From positions 1 through 64,000 of the forward strand of contig CAJXJW010000007.1 of NCBI GenBank assembly GCA_913055625.1: DNA of 64,000 nucleotides. The letters are read 5' to 3'. Below, piece by piece: positions 47,675 through 56,115 of this stretch. Numbering within the stretch: the first letter of the stretch is position 1; every line of letters begins with the position of its first letter. This DNA is from an uncultured Pseudomonadota bacterium (GTDB lineage Bacteria > Pseudomonadota > Gammaproteobacteria > Steroidobacterales > Woeseiaceae). Below the pieces are notes generated by a model, which saw nothing but the letters and a program-made list of their open reading frames with translations, ran no database searches and was not told the DNA's origin. Position numbers and translations under genes: made by a program.

Positions 47675-48769
47675 TCAATCCGAATGGTGTTCCTCGTAGT
47701 GCTTGCCCAGCCAGTCTTCGCCGTAGTCGTTCGTGGGATCGCGGACGATCATGTGGTCGTGGTTCGCGTCCTGGCGATTGTATTCGATCAGAATCCGCGG
47801 GCCGTGGACCCGGTAGTAGAATCGGCCGTCCGGATCGACCGGCCCGCGCCACGAAAACCACACCTTGTCCCAGCCCGCTTTACGAATGGCATCGAGTTGC
47901 GCGTGCGCCGAGTCGTGGTCCGCGTTGTGCAGGAATTCCTCAACGATCCGGTGCAGCAGGTGTCTCTGTTCGGTGGTGAATTCCTTCGCAGCGATGCCTT
48001 CGTATTCCACGAGGCTCTGGCGGCGGCCGGGGCCCTCGAACACATCGCGGGCGGCACGGGCGGCGACGAGTGCTTGCCGTTGCTGATCCGCGTCGAGCGA
48101 CCGCATCAGCGCGATGCCGACGTCGCCCTCGTGCGCGAGCGCCTTCAGGCCCGCGTAGCGGCCACTGCGCACCTCCATCGGGTTGCTCCCGAGAAACGTC
48201 GGGGTGAACCCGATACGCCCGTCGGAGATCGTGAAGTTCACGGCGGCGTGATGTCCCGCGATCTTCCAGCCCCAGTCCGCATCGCCCGGCGTGCCGTAGA
48301 TCGACACGGCGTAGTTGCCGTAATTGCGCGACTCGAGGAATTCCCGTGCGGCCGGGTCGTTGCGCCGACTCTCGCTGGCTTCGAGCTGCGCCGACTCGAT
48401 CTGGTATAGCAGGTCTTCGAGCAACATGACGCCGGCGAACTTGGCATAGCCCTGGCTCGACATCGTGGCCCGCATCAGCGCATGGGCGGCGCGCTTCTGT
48501 GCGTCATTCATGTCCTTGATGAAAAGGCCGGGCGGCCTCACCATCACGGTCGGCAGGTTGGACCAGGTTGCGCGCTCATCGCTGTCGAGCGCGATCATCA
48601 CCGTCTCGCGCTGCGTCTCGCTGAGCGTTTCGAGGAACGCGGTTGCCGCGTCGGCGACGTCGTCTGCCCGGGTCGACGCGAGCGCATTGAACGCGATTGC
48701 GAGTACGGCCGCGCCGAGCAAGGCCGCCAGTGGCCGGCGGCCGCACATGCCGGTTTCGCGTGTCGTCAT
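47675..48769 (-). CDS. Secreted DUF3500 protein
   Basis: A 364-aa exported protein of unknown function. Signal peptide at about residues 10-32 (PLAALLGAAVLAIAFNALAST). The mature part has the DUF3500 pattern: FLETLSETQRETVMIALDSDERATWSNLP, AHALMRATMSSQGYAKFAGVMLLEDLL, YAVSIYGTPGDADWGWKIAGHHAAVNFTI, VWFSWRGP and RILIEYNRQDANHDHMIVRDPTNDYGEDWL. Conserved His, Trp and Asp clusters suggest an enzyme. It follows the gamma-glutamyltransferase gene by 15 nt, so both are probably co-transcribed. Confidence 0.88.
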   Translation of the reverse strand: MTTRETGMCGRRPLAALLGAAVLAIAFNALASTRADDVADAATAFLETLSETQRETVMIALDSDERATWSNLPTVMVRPPGLFIKDMNDAQKRAAHALMRATMSSQGYAKFAGVMLLEDLLYQIESAQLEASESRRNDPAAREFLESRNYGNYAVSIYGTPGDADWGWKIAGHHAAVNFTISDGRIGFTPTFLGSNPMEVRSGRYAGLKALAHEGDVGIALMRSLDADQQRQALVAARAARDVFEGPGRRQSLVEYEGIAAKEFTTEQRHLLHRIVEEFLHNADHDSAHAQLDAIRKAGWDKVWFSWRGPVDPDGRFYYRVHGPRILIEYNRQDANHDHMIVRDPTNDYGEDWLGKHYEEHHSD

Positions 48770-48784
48770 CGTTTCACCCCTGAT

Positions 48785-50569
48785 TCAGTAGCCCGCTGCG
48801 GCGCCGTCGTAGCGCATCTCCGAGGCGCCGTGGTAGACGCCGGTGTCCGGATCCCGCCAGACCGCCTGGTAGCCGCCATAGGAACCGACATAGCGGCGTT
48901 CACCGTGGGTGACCGTGTGCCCGCGGCGCACCAGTTCGCGGACGACGTCCACCGGAATGCCGGCCTCCATGTGCACGGTGCCGCCGTCCGTCATGCGCTC
49001 GCCGTTCGGCTGCGAGTCGCCGGCGTGCACGACACGGGCCGCGTCGCCGGCTTCCTGAACGTTCATGCCGAAGTCGATGAGGTTGACGAGAATCTGCACG
49101 TGCGCCTGTGGCTGCAGGTAGCCACCCATGACGCCGAATGCCATCAGCGGCTCGCCGTCCTTCGTCACGAACGCGGGAATGATGGTGTGAAACGGCCGCT
49201 TGCCGGGCGCGTACACGTTCGCGTGACCGGGCTCCAGCGAAAACGCGGACGCCCGGTTCTGCAGCGCGAACCCGGTGCCCTCGGCCACCAGCCCGCTGCC
49301 GAACTCCCAGTAGTTGCTTTGGATAAGTGCCACCATCATGCCGTCGCGGTCGGCCGTGACGAGGAACGTCGTGTCGCCGTGCGGCGGCGGAGCGCCGGCC
49401 GTAACGGCCCGGCTCGCGCGTCCCTGGTCGATCAGCGTCCGCCGTTCGTCGGCATAGTCCTCGGACAACAGGCGGTCGAGCGGCGCGTCCGCGAACGCCG
49501 GGTCGGCATAGAAACTTGCCCGGTCCGCGTAGGCGAGCTTCGCGGCTTCGATGAACAGGTGCCAGAAGTCGGCGCTGTCGCGGCCGAGCTCGGCGAGCGG
49601 GTAGGCCTCGAGGATCTGCAGCATCTGCAGGGCCGCGATGCCCTGCGAGTTCGGCGGCATCTCGAAGACCCGATAGCCGCGATAGTCGACGGCCACCGGG
49701 TCGACCCAGTCGCCCCGATGGTGTCGGAAATCCTCCATCGAGAGGTGGCCGCCACCTGCCGCGACGGCCGCGACGATGCGCCTGCCGAGATCACCGTCGT
49801 AGAACGCGTCGCGTCCCCCTTCGGCGAGCCGGTCGTAGCTGTCGGCAAGGTCCGGATTCGCGAAGATCGTGCCGGCGGCCGGGGGCGTGCCGTCCGTCGT
49901 AAATGTGCGGCGAAGGCCGGCCAGCACGTCGTCGGACAGGTCGCTGCCGTCGAACTCGACGAGCGCTTCCGCCCACAGTGCGGCGTCGACCTCGGTGACC
50001 GGGATACCGTCCCGCGCGTAGGCGGTCGCGGGCGCGAGGACCTCGTTCAGCGGCAACTTGCCGTAGCGGCCGTGAAGGGCGTACCAGCCGTCGACGGCGC
50101 CCGGCACACTCACGGACAGCGCGCCGAACAGCGGCATCGTGTCCCGGTCGCCGAGCAGGTCGCGGAGATTCTCGTACGACAGGCTCGCGGCCGACCGGCC
50201 GCTGCCGTTGTAGCCGGCGAGGGCGCGCTTGCGCGGGTCCCAGACGATGGCGAACAGGTCGCCCCCGATGCCGCAGGCATGCGGCTCGACCAGCCCGAGC
50301 ATCGCATTCGCGGCGATGGCCGCGTCCACGGCGCTGCCGCCCTGCTTGAGGATGTCCACCGCGATCGCGCTCGCAATCGGGTGCGATGTCGCGGCCAGGC
50401 CGTTTCGCGCCAACACCGGGCTGCGCGTCGCGAAATGCTCGCCGGTGTAACGGGAGCCGCGGTCGCTCGTATCGGCGTGGCCGGAGGCGGACATGGCTAT
50501 CAGCAGCAGGCCGGCCAGTCTTGCACGTCGCGGAACGCGGCCGAGTGGCCGGTCAGAGGCCGCTGGCAT
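48785..50569 (-). CDS. ggt: Gamma-glutamyltransferase
   Basis: A periplasmic N-terminal-nucleophile hydrolase acting on glutathione and other gamma-glutamyl compounds. Signal peptide ending near SASGHA. Large subunit features: GGSAVDAAIAANAMLGLVEPHACGIGGD and a substrate arginine region; the autocleavage site and nucleophile is the first Thr of GDTTFLVTADRDG near residue 397; GYLQPQAHVQILVNLIDFGMNVQEA follows in the small subunit. 594 aa, close to the family's 580. Its start overlaps the upstream SGNH hydrolase gene by 17 nt. Confidence 0.94.
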   Translation of the reverse strand: MPAASDRPLGRVPRRARLAGLLLIAMSASGHADTSDRGSRYTGEHFATRSPVLARNGLAATSHPIASAIAVDILKQGGSAVDAAIAANAMLGLVEPHACGIGGDLFAIVWDPRKRALAGYNGSGRSAASLSYENLRDLLGDRDTMPLFGALSVSVPGAVDGWYALHGRYGKLPLNEVLAPATAYARDGIPVTEVDAALWAEALVEFDGSDLSDDVLAGLRRTFTTDGTPPAAGTIFANPDLADSYDRLAEGGRDAFYDGDLGRRIVAAVAAGGGHLSMEDFRHHRGDWVDPVAVDYRGYRVFEMPPNSQGIAALQMLQILEAYPLAELGRDSADFWHLFIEAAKLAYADRASFYADPAFADAPLDRLLSEDYADERRTLIDQGRASRAVTAGAPPPHGDTTFLVTADRDGMMVALIQSNYWEFGSGLVAEGTGFALQNRASAFSLEPGHANVYAPGKRPFHTIIPAFVTKDGEPLMAFGVMGGYLQPQAHVQILVNLIDFGMNVQEAGDAARVVHAGDSQPNGERMTDGGTVHMEAGIPVDVVRELVRRGHTVTHGERRYVGSYGGYQAVWRDPDTGVYHGASEMRYDGAAAGY

Positions 50570-51305
50570 GGCGCCAGGCCTTCGCCATCAGCGCATGGCC
50601 CGCCATTGTCGGGTGCGCGCCGTCGGCCGCCCAGTAGGACGGCGCGGTGCCCTTTCCGGTCGCGTCGTCGAACACCGACTGGAACGGGACCCAGGTTGCG
50701 CCGGCGGCATCGGCGACGCGTCTCGCGGCGGCGCGACGCTCGTCCATTTCGGGGAACCAGTGGTCGCCGACGGCGCCGGTCCGCAGCGCGAACGGTTCGC
50801 AGACCAGGACCGTGACGTCCGGCAGCGCCTTGCGCGTGCGGGCCAGCAGGGCACCGAAGCCGTCTTCATAATCCGCGACCGTGCCGTCGTAGTCGCCGTT
50901 CAGCTTGTGCCAGATGTCGTTGACGCCGACCAGGATGCTCAGCACGTCCGGCTTCAGGTCGATGCAGTCCTTTTGCCAGCGTTCCGAGAGATGGGGCACG
51001 CGGTTGCCGCTGATGCCGCGGTTGTAGATGCGCAGGTCCTGTGCCGGGTAGTCGCGCAGCAGTTCGTGCGCGAGCAGCATCGGGTAGCCATGCCCGAGCG
51101 CGTCGTATCGGTTTGCGTCGCCTTCCATGTCGCGGTTGCGACCGACGTCGGTGATCGAGTCGCCCTGGAACAGGATCGTGGCGCCGGCCCCGAGCTCGGG
51201 TGCCGGCGACGCGCCGGCGGTGCCGGCCGAACCGATGGCGAGTGCCGCCGCACCCGTCCGTAATATGTCGCGTCTCGTGATCGCCGCGGCCTGTTCGCGT
51301 TCCAT
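50553..51305 (-). CDS. Tat-exported SGNH/GDSL-family hydrolase
   Basis: A 250-aa secreted esterase or acetylhydrolase-like protein. The N-terminus TRRDILRTGAAALAIGSAGTAGA is a twin-arginine signal (R11-R12). Block I FQGDSITD gives nucleophile S50; GISGNRV is block II; LVGVNDIW is block III; DGAHPTMAGH provides the Asp/His pair. ATG 51305 has AAGGGA upstream; the frame extends 60 nt further without support. The substrate may be an acetylated or rhamnosylated sugar (inference). First gene of the minus-strand run to DUF3500. Confidence 0.9.
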   Translation of the reverse strand: MEREQAAAITRRDILRTGAAALAIGSAGTAGASPAPELGAGATILFQGDSITDVGRNRDMEGDANRYDALGHGYPMLLAHELLRDYPAQDLRIYNRGISGNRVPHLSERWQKDCIDLKPDVLSILVGVNDIWHKLNGDYDGTVADYEDGFGALLARTRKALPDVTVLVCEPFALRTGAVGDHWFPEMDERRAAARRVADAAGATWVPFQSVFDDATGKGTAPSYWAADGAHPTMAGHALMAKAWRHASGL

Positions 51306-51382
51306 TCGATGTCCCTTGTGTGCCGTCCCAGCGGCCATTGTCCGGGCTCCCCGGGGTGGCGGCAACCCGGCGGGAATCCGCC

Positions 51383-51411
51383 TTGGCAGGGACGGTCCAA
51401 CAGGGTATCTT
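51383..51411 (+). promoter_or_regulatory. Candidate promoter of the halogenase operon
   Basis: TTGGCA (51383-51388), a 17-nt spacer and TATCTT (51406-51411), 87 nt before the first halogenase. Five of six and four of six matches to sigma-70 consensus. It lies in the divergent gap with the SGNH hydrolase gene. Confidence 0.5.
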
Positions 51412-51497
51412 GCAGATCATAAGTGTGGAAAAAAACCTGCGCAAATCCATGAATTTCCTGTTGAAATCCGCTGTCACCGGATGGTACGGACGGCAGC

Positions 51498-53000
51498 ATG
51501 GCTGAGCCGCTCGAGCTGATTGTCGTGGGCGGCGGCACGGCCGGCTGGATGACCGCCGCTGCGCTGGCCGGGACGACGAATCCGTCGGTGTGCCGCGTCA
51601 CGCTGGTCGAGTCGGAGGCGATCGGCAGCGTCGGCGTCGGCGAGGCGACTTTGCCGCAGATGAAGGATTTCAACGACTACATCGGCGTGCTCGAGGCCGA
51701 CATGATGCGGAAGACGAACGCCACGTTCAAACTCGGCATCGAGTTTCGCGGCTGGGGTTTCGAGGGCGCATCCTACATCCATCCCTTCGGCGAGTTCGGC
51801 CGACGGATGGGCGGCGTGGACTTCCTGCACCAGTGGGTACGCGCCCGGCAACAGGCGTCGGCCGCGCCGATCGAAGCGTACTCCTATGCCATCCAGGCCT
51901 GTCGCCACGCGCGTTTCGAGTTCCCGGTCGACGATGCAGATCAACTCAACTCGACCTATGCCTACGCGTATCACTTCGATGCGAGCCTGTACGCACAGTA
52001 CCTGCGCGAGTTCGCCGAGGCGCGCGGCGTGCGGCGCGTCGAGGGCAGGATCGTCGACGTCGAACGGCAGCCAGAAAGCGGGCTCGTTGCGGCCGTCAAG
52101 CTGGAATCGGGCGATCGGCTGGCCGGGGATTTCTTCGTCGATTGCTCCGGGTTCCGCTCGCTGCTGCTCGGCCAGACGCTGGACGTGCCGTTCGAGGACT
52201 GGTCGCAGTGGCTCGTCTGCGACCGCGCCGTGGCCGTTCCCTGCGAACGGACCGAGCCGCTGATTCCGTACACGCGCTCGACCGTGAAGCCGGCCGGCTG
52301 GCAGTGGCGCATACCGCTGCAGCACCGCACGGGCAACGGCTACGTGTATTGCAGCGAGTTCGCGAGCGACGACGAGGCCGCAACGACGCTGCTCGACGGC
52401 CTCGACGGCAAGGCTGCCGGCGAGCCGCGGTTCCTGCGCTTCAAGGCCGGCCGTCGCAGCCGGTCGTGGGAGGGCAACGTGATTGGCGTCGGCTTGTCGA
52501 GCGGCTTTCTCGAGCCCCTGGAATCGACCAGCATCTACCTGATCCAGGTCGCGATCATGACGATGCTGAAACTGTTCCCGGGCCGGCAGCCAGACCCGGT
52601 GCTGATGGAGGAGTTCAACCGGCTCGTGGATTACGAGTACGATCGCGTGCGCGACTTCCTGATCCTTCACTACCACCTGAATTCCCGCGACGACTCGGAG
52701 CTCTGGCGCTACTGCCGGTCGATGGCGATTCCTGACAGCCTCCGCGAGAAGATGGCGATGTTCCGCCGCCGCGGCTACATCGATGCCTACCGCTACGGAC
52801 TGTTCGCGCCGCCGAGCTGGATCGCGGTGTTCGTGGGGCAGGGGCTCGAGCCGGAAGGCTACGAACCGTTCGCCGACAACCTGCCGATCGACACGGTCGT
52901 GCAACGCATGCAGGAACTGCAGCAGGCGATCGATCGTCGCGTGCAACTCATGCCGCAGCACGGCCGGTTCATCGACGACTACTCCCCGGCGGCCGCGTGA
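51498..53000 (+). CDS. Flavin-dependent tryptophan halogenase family protein, paralogue 1
   Basis: 500 aa. Reduced-FAD site GGGTAG at residues 11-16; catalytic lysine K79 in NATFKLG, the position of K79 in PrnA; WQWRIP motif near residues 269-274; LEPLEST with the catalytic glutamate. It should therefore be able to halogenate (bromination or chlorination) an electron-rich aromatic substrate using FADH2 from a separate reductase, which is not in the window. Relatives clustered with TonB-dependent receptors occur in Xanthomonas, Brevundimonas and marine bacteria. GTG of the next gene overlaps its stop by 4 nt. Confidence 0.93.
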   Translation: MAEPLELIVVGGGTAGWMTAAALAGTTNPSVCRVTLVESEAIGSVGVGEATLPQMKDFNDYIGVLEADMMRKTNATFKLGIEFRGWGFEGASYIHPFGEFGRRMGGVDFLHQWVRARQQASAAPIEAYSYAIQACRHARFEFPVDDADQLNSTYAYAYHFDASLYAQYLREFAEARGVRRVEGRIVDVERQPESGLVAAVKLESGDRLAGDFFVDCSGFRSLLLGQTLDVPFEDWSQWLVCDRAVAVPCERTEPLIPYTRSTVKPAGWQWRIPLQHRTGNGYVYCSEFASDDEAATTLLDGLDGKAAGEPRFLRFKAGRRSRSWEGNVIGVGLSSGFLEPLESTSIYLIQVAIMTMLKLFPGRQPDPVLMEEFNRLVDYEYDRVRDFLILHYHLNSRDDSELWRYCRSMAIPDSLREKMAMFRRRGYIDAYRYGLFAPPSWIAVFVGQGLEPEGYEPFADNLPIDTVVQRMQELQQAIDRRVQLMPQHGRFIDDYSPAAA

Positions 53001-54514
53001 CGGGCCCGGTGCGCAAGGTCGCCGTCGTCGGCCGCGATGCCGATGCCTGGCTGGCCGCGTACGCGCTGCAGCGCAGCTTCGGCCGCCGCGACGACCCGGT
53101 CGCGGTCGAACTGGTGGAGCTGCCGTCCCTGCTGCGGCCGCAGGACGCCTACGTCACGCTGCCGGCCCAGAAAGCGTTCCACAACCTGCTGGGCTTCGAC
53201 GAGAACCGCCTGCTGCGCGCCTGCTCGGGCGTGTACGCGCTGGCCCAGCGATTCTCGAACTGGTCCGGGTCCGAGCCGCCGTTCCTGCACGCCTACGACA
53301 CGCACGGCGTGTCGCTGAGCCACATCGACTTCTTCCAGTACTGGGTCAAGGCGCGCGCAGCTGGCCTCAACGTCCCGCTCGAGGAATTCTCGCTCGGCGC
53401 CGTTGCCGCGAAGCAAGGGCGCTTCGTCATCTTCAATGAGAGTACCGAGTCGTTCTCGCGGGCGACCTACGGCTATCACCTCGACGCCATTTCCTACGTC
53501 AAGGCCGTGGCCCGGGCCGCGCTGGCGTCGGGACTGAAGCACACGGTCGCCGACGTGGCGCAAGTGCAATGCGACGACGGGCGCATCCGATCGCTGCGGC
53601 TCACGGACGGGACGGTCGTCGAGGCGGACCTGTTCGTGGATGCCAGCGGCGCCGACGGCATACTGATCCGGCGCCTTGATGCCGACGGCGTCGAGGACTG
53701 GTCGCCGTGGCTGCCGTGCAACCGCATCATGGCGGCCTCGGGTCCGGCGCTGGAGCCGATGCCGGCCTTCAGCCAGGTGTCCGCGTTCCGCAGCGGCTGG
53801 GTCGGCCAGTTTCCGTTGATGAACCGGACCGCCGTCGTGGCCGTCTACGACGGCGATGCGACCGACGACCGGGAGATGCAGGGCAACCTATCCGCGCTGA
53901 CCGGCATGCGCCTCGAGGGCAACGCGGTCGCGGCGCCGTTCACCGCAGGCGGCCGCCGCCGTCACTGGGTGGGCAATTGTGTCGCGCTGGGCGACGCGGG
54001 CGCCACGCTGGAGCCGCTCGACGCCGTGCAACTGCACCTGCTGTACACGGGCGTCGCCTACCTGGTGTCGCTGTTCCCGGTGAGTCGCACTGACATGCCC
54101 GAAGCCGACGTCTACAACGCCAAGATGCAGGCGCACGCCATCGGCCTGCGCGATTTCCAGGTGAGCCATTACGCGCTCAATCGCCGGTACGACGAGCCGC
54201 TGTGGGACCGTGCGCGGGATACTGAAGCCCCGGCGACGCTGGTGCGAAAGCTCGAGCTGTTCGCCCGGCGCGGCGTCATCGCCATGGACGAGCACGAGAC
54301 CTTTCACGAGGAAAACTGGACCTCGATCTTTGTCGGCCATCGGCTGCTCCCGTCATCCTGGGACCCGCTCGTGGACGCCACGCCGGAGCAGGAACAGATC
54401 GCGAATTTCCAGAAGATCCTCGGCTTCATCGCGGCGGAGGTTCGCGAAATGCCGTCGCTGCAGGCGCATATCGAACTGAATTCGCCGCAGGCGACTTCCG
54501 ACTACGTATTCTGA
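52997..54514 (+). CDS. Degenerate tryptophan-halogenase-like protein, paralogue 2
   Basis: 505 aa, collinear with its neighbours (HIDFFQYWVKAR, GYHLDAISYVKAVAR, LFVDASGADG, LEPLDAVQLHLLYTGVAYLVSLFP) but with lost motifs: the FAD loop reads GRDADAW instead of GGGTAGW, the K79 region is VYALAQRF without lysine, WQWRIP is replaced by GWVGQFP, and LEPLEST by LEPLDAV. It probably does not halogenate and may be a structural partner, a flavin-independent enzyme or a substrate-binding subunit. Translationally coupled (GTGA) to paralogue 1. The frame is intact over its full length, so it is not a pseudogene. Confidence 0.85.
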   Translation: MTGPVRKVAVVGRDADAWLAAYALQRSFGRRDDPVAVELVELPSLLRPQDAYVTLPAQKAFHNLLGFDENRLLRACSGVYALAQRFSNWSGSEPPFLHAYDTHGVSLSHIDFFQYWVKARAAGLNVPLEEFSLGAVAAKQGRFVIFNESTESFSRATYGYHLDAISYVKAVARAALASGLKHTVADVAQVQCDDGRIRSLRLTDGTVVEADLFVDASGADGILIRRLDADGVEDWSPWLPCNRIMAASGPALEPMPAFSQVSAFRSGWVGQFPLMNRTAVVAVYDGDATDDREMQGNLSALTGMRLEGNAVAAPFTAGGRRRHWVGNCVALGDAGATLEPLDAVQLHLLYTGVAYLVSLFPVSRTDMPEADVYNAKMQAHAIGLRDFQVSHYALNRRYDEPLWDRARDTEAPATLVRKLELFARRGVIAMDEHETFHEENWTSIFVGHRLLPSSWDPLVDATPEQEQIANFQKILGFIAAEVREMPSLQAHIELNSPQATSDYVF

Positions 54515-54522
54515 GAATCGCT

Positions 54523-56046
54523 ATGAACGACAAGGCAATCCGCAAAGTGGTGATCGTCGGCGGCGGCACGGCCGGCTGGATGACGGCGGCCGCACTGTCG
54601 AAGGTGCTCGGTACGCACCACCACGACATTACGCTGGTCGAGTCGGAGCAGATCGGCACCGTCGGCGTGGGTGAGGCCACGATCCCGATGATCCAGCTCT
54701 ACAACAACGTCCTCGGGCTCGACGAAGACGAGTTCGTCCGGGAAACGAATGCCACGTTCAAGCTCGGTATCGAGTTCGTCGGCTGGCGGCGGGAAGGGCA
54801 TCGGTACTTTCACCCGTTCGGCATGTACGGCGTGGACATGGATGGCATCGGGTTCATGCATTACTGGCAGCGCTGGAACCGCGGTGGCGGCAGTTTGGAC
54901 TACACGCATTTCAACGCGGAAACAGAGGCCGCCCGGGCCCGGAAGTTCATGCGGACTCCGCCGGATGGCGGGCCGAAGACCATGCCGACGATCAACTACG
55001 CATTCCAGTTCGATGCCAGCCTGTACGCGGCTTTCCTCCGGCGGTATTCGGAAAAGCGAGGCGCGGTCCGCATCGAGGGTCGCATCACGGACGTGACGCA
55101 GGACCCGGTCAGCGGCGATATCACGGCAGTATCGCTGGAGTCGGGGCAGGTCGTTCACGGCGACCTGTTCATTGATTGCTCGGGATTTCGGGGGCTGTTG
55201 ATCGAGCAGGTCTACAAGGCCGGTTACGATGACTGGTCGCACTGGCTGCCGGTCAACCGCGCGGTCGCTGTCCCGTGTGAGTCGACGAATGACTGGTTGC
55301 CTTATACGCGCTCGACGGCGCGCGAGGCCGGCTGGCAGTGGCGTATCCCGCTGCAGCACCGTACCGGAAACGGCTACGTCTACAGCAGCGAGTACATCAG
55401 TGACGACGAGGCGGCGGCGAGGTTGCTGGAGCGACTCGACGGCGCGCCACTCGCCGACCCACGGACTTTGCGCTTCGTCACCGGCCGTCGGCGCAGGTGC
55501 TGGGTCAACAACTGCGTGGCTTTCGGTTTGTCCAGCGGATTCCTCGAGCCACTCGAATCAACCAGCATTCACCTGATCCAGGTGGCGATCGCGAAGTTGC
55601 TCGCCATGTTCCCGAAGGAAGGCATCAGCGCTCGCCTGGTCACCCGGTTCAACGAAGAAATGGACTACGAGTACGACAACGTCAAGGATTTCCTCATTGC
55701 GCACTACAAGGTGACGGAACGGGATGACTCACCGTTCTGGAACTACGTGCGCAACATGGCTATTCCCGACGCGCTGCAGGAGAGGCTCGACATTTTCAAA
55801 GCGCGCGGCGAGGTCATGGCGCGACAGACCGAGTTGTTCAAGGAGACGAGTTGGTTCGCGGTGCTGGCGGGCCAGGGGCTGCAGCCCGACTCGTATCACC
55901 CGGTCGCCGACACCATCTCCGAGGACGAGCTGCGGCTGCGATTGACGAAGATCCGCACCGGTGTGCAGAACCGGGTCAACGGCATGACGGAGCACAAGTC
56001 GTACGTGCGGACGCATTGCGCATCGCCGTCGGCCAACTTCGGCTGA
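54523..56046 (+). CDS. Flavin-dependent tryptophan halogenase family protein, paralogue 3
   Basis: 507 aa with intact motifs: GGGTAG at 13-18, K80 in NATFKLG, GWQWRIPLQHRTGNGYVYSS and LEPLESTSIHLIQ. Closer to paralogue 1 than to 2 by eye. Starts 8 nt after paralogue 2, so the three form one operon. Expected to be a soluble cytosolic FADH2-dependent halogenase with an unknown aromatic substrate. It ends opposite the terminator of the converging TonB-dependent receptor gene. Confidence 0.93.
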   Translation: MNDKAIRKVVIVGGGTAGWMTAAALSKVLGTHHHDITLVESEQIGTVGVGEATIPMIQLYNNVLGLDEDEFVRETNATFKLGIEFVGWRREGHRYFHPFGMYGVDMDGIGFMHYWQRWNRGGGSLDYTHFNAETEAARARKFMRTPPDGGPKTMPTINYAFQFDASLYAAFLRRYSEKRGAVRIEGRITDVTQDPVSGDITAVSLESGQVVHGDLFIDCSGFRGLLIEQVYKAGYDDWSHWLPVNRAVAVPCESTNDWLPYTRSTAREAGWQWRIPLQHRTGNGYVYSSEYISDDEAAARLLERLDGAPLADPRTLRFVTGRRRRCWVNNCVAFGLSSGFLEPLESTSIHLIQVAIAKLLAMFPKEGISARLVTRFNEEMDYEYDNVKDFLIAHYKVTERDDSPFWNYVRNMAIPDALQERLDIFKARGEVMARQTELFKETSWFAVLAGQGLQPDSYHPVADTISEDELRLRLTKIRTGVQNRVNGMTEHKSYVRTHCASPSANFG

Positions 56047-56056
56047 TACTGCCCGC

Positions 56057-56089
56057 AAAAAAAACCGGCTGCGAGATCGCAGCCGGTTT
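56057..56089 (-). terminator. Rho-independent terminator of the TonB-dependent receptor gene
   Basis: AAACCGGCTGCG (56062-56073) and CGCAGCCGGTTT (56078-56089) form a 12-bp stem with loop AGAT. On the minus strand it is followed by a run of eight T (A tract 56057-56064). It also stands at the end of the halogenase operon. Confidence 0.88.
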
Positions 56090-56115
56090 CGTGTTGCTCG
56101 AGCGGGTATCCGTAC

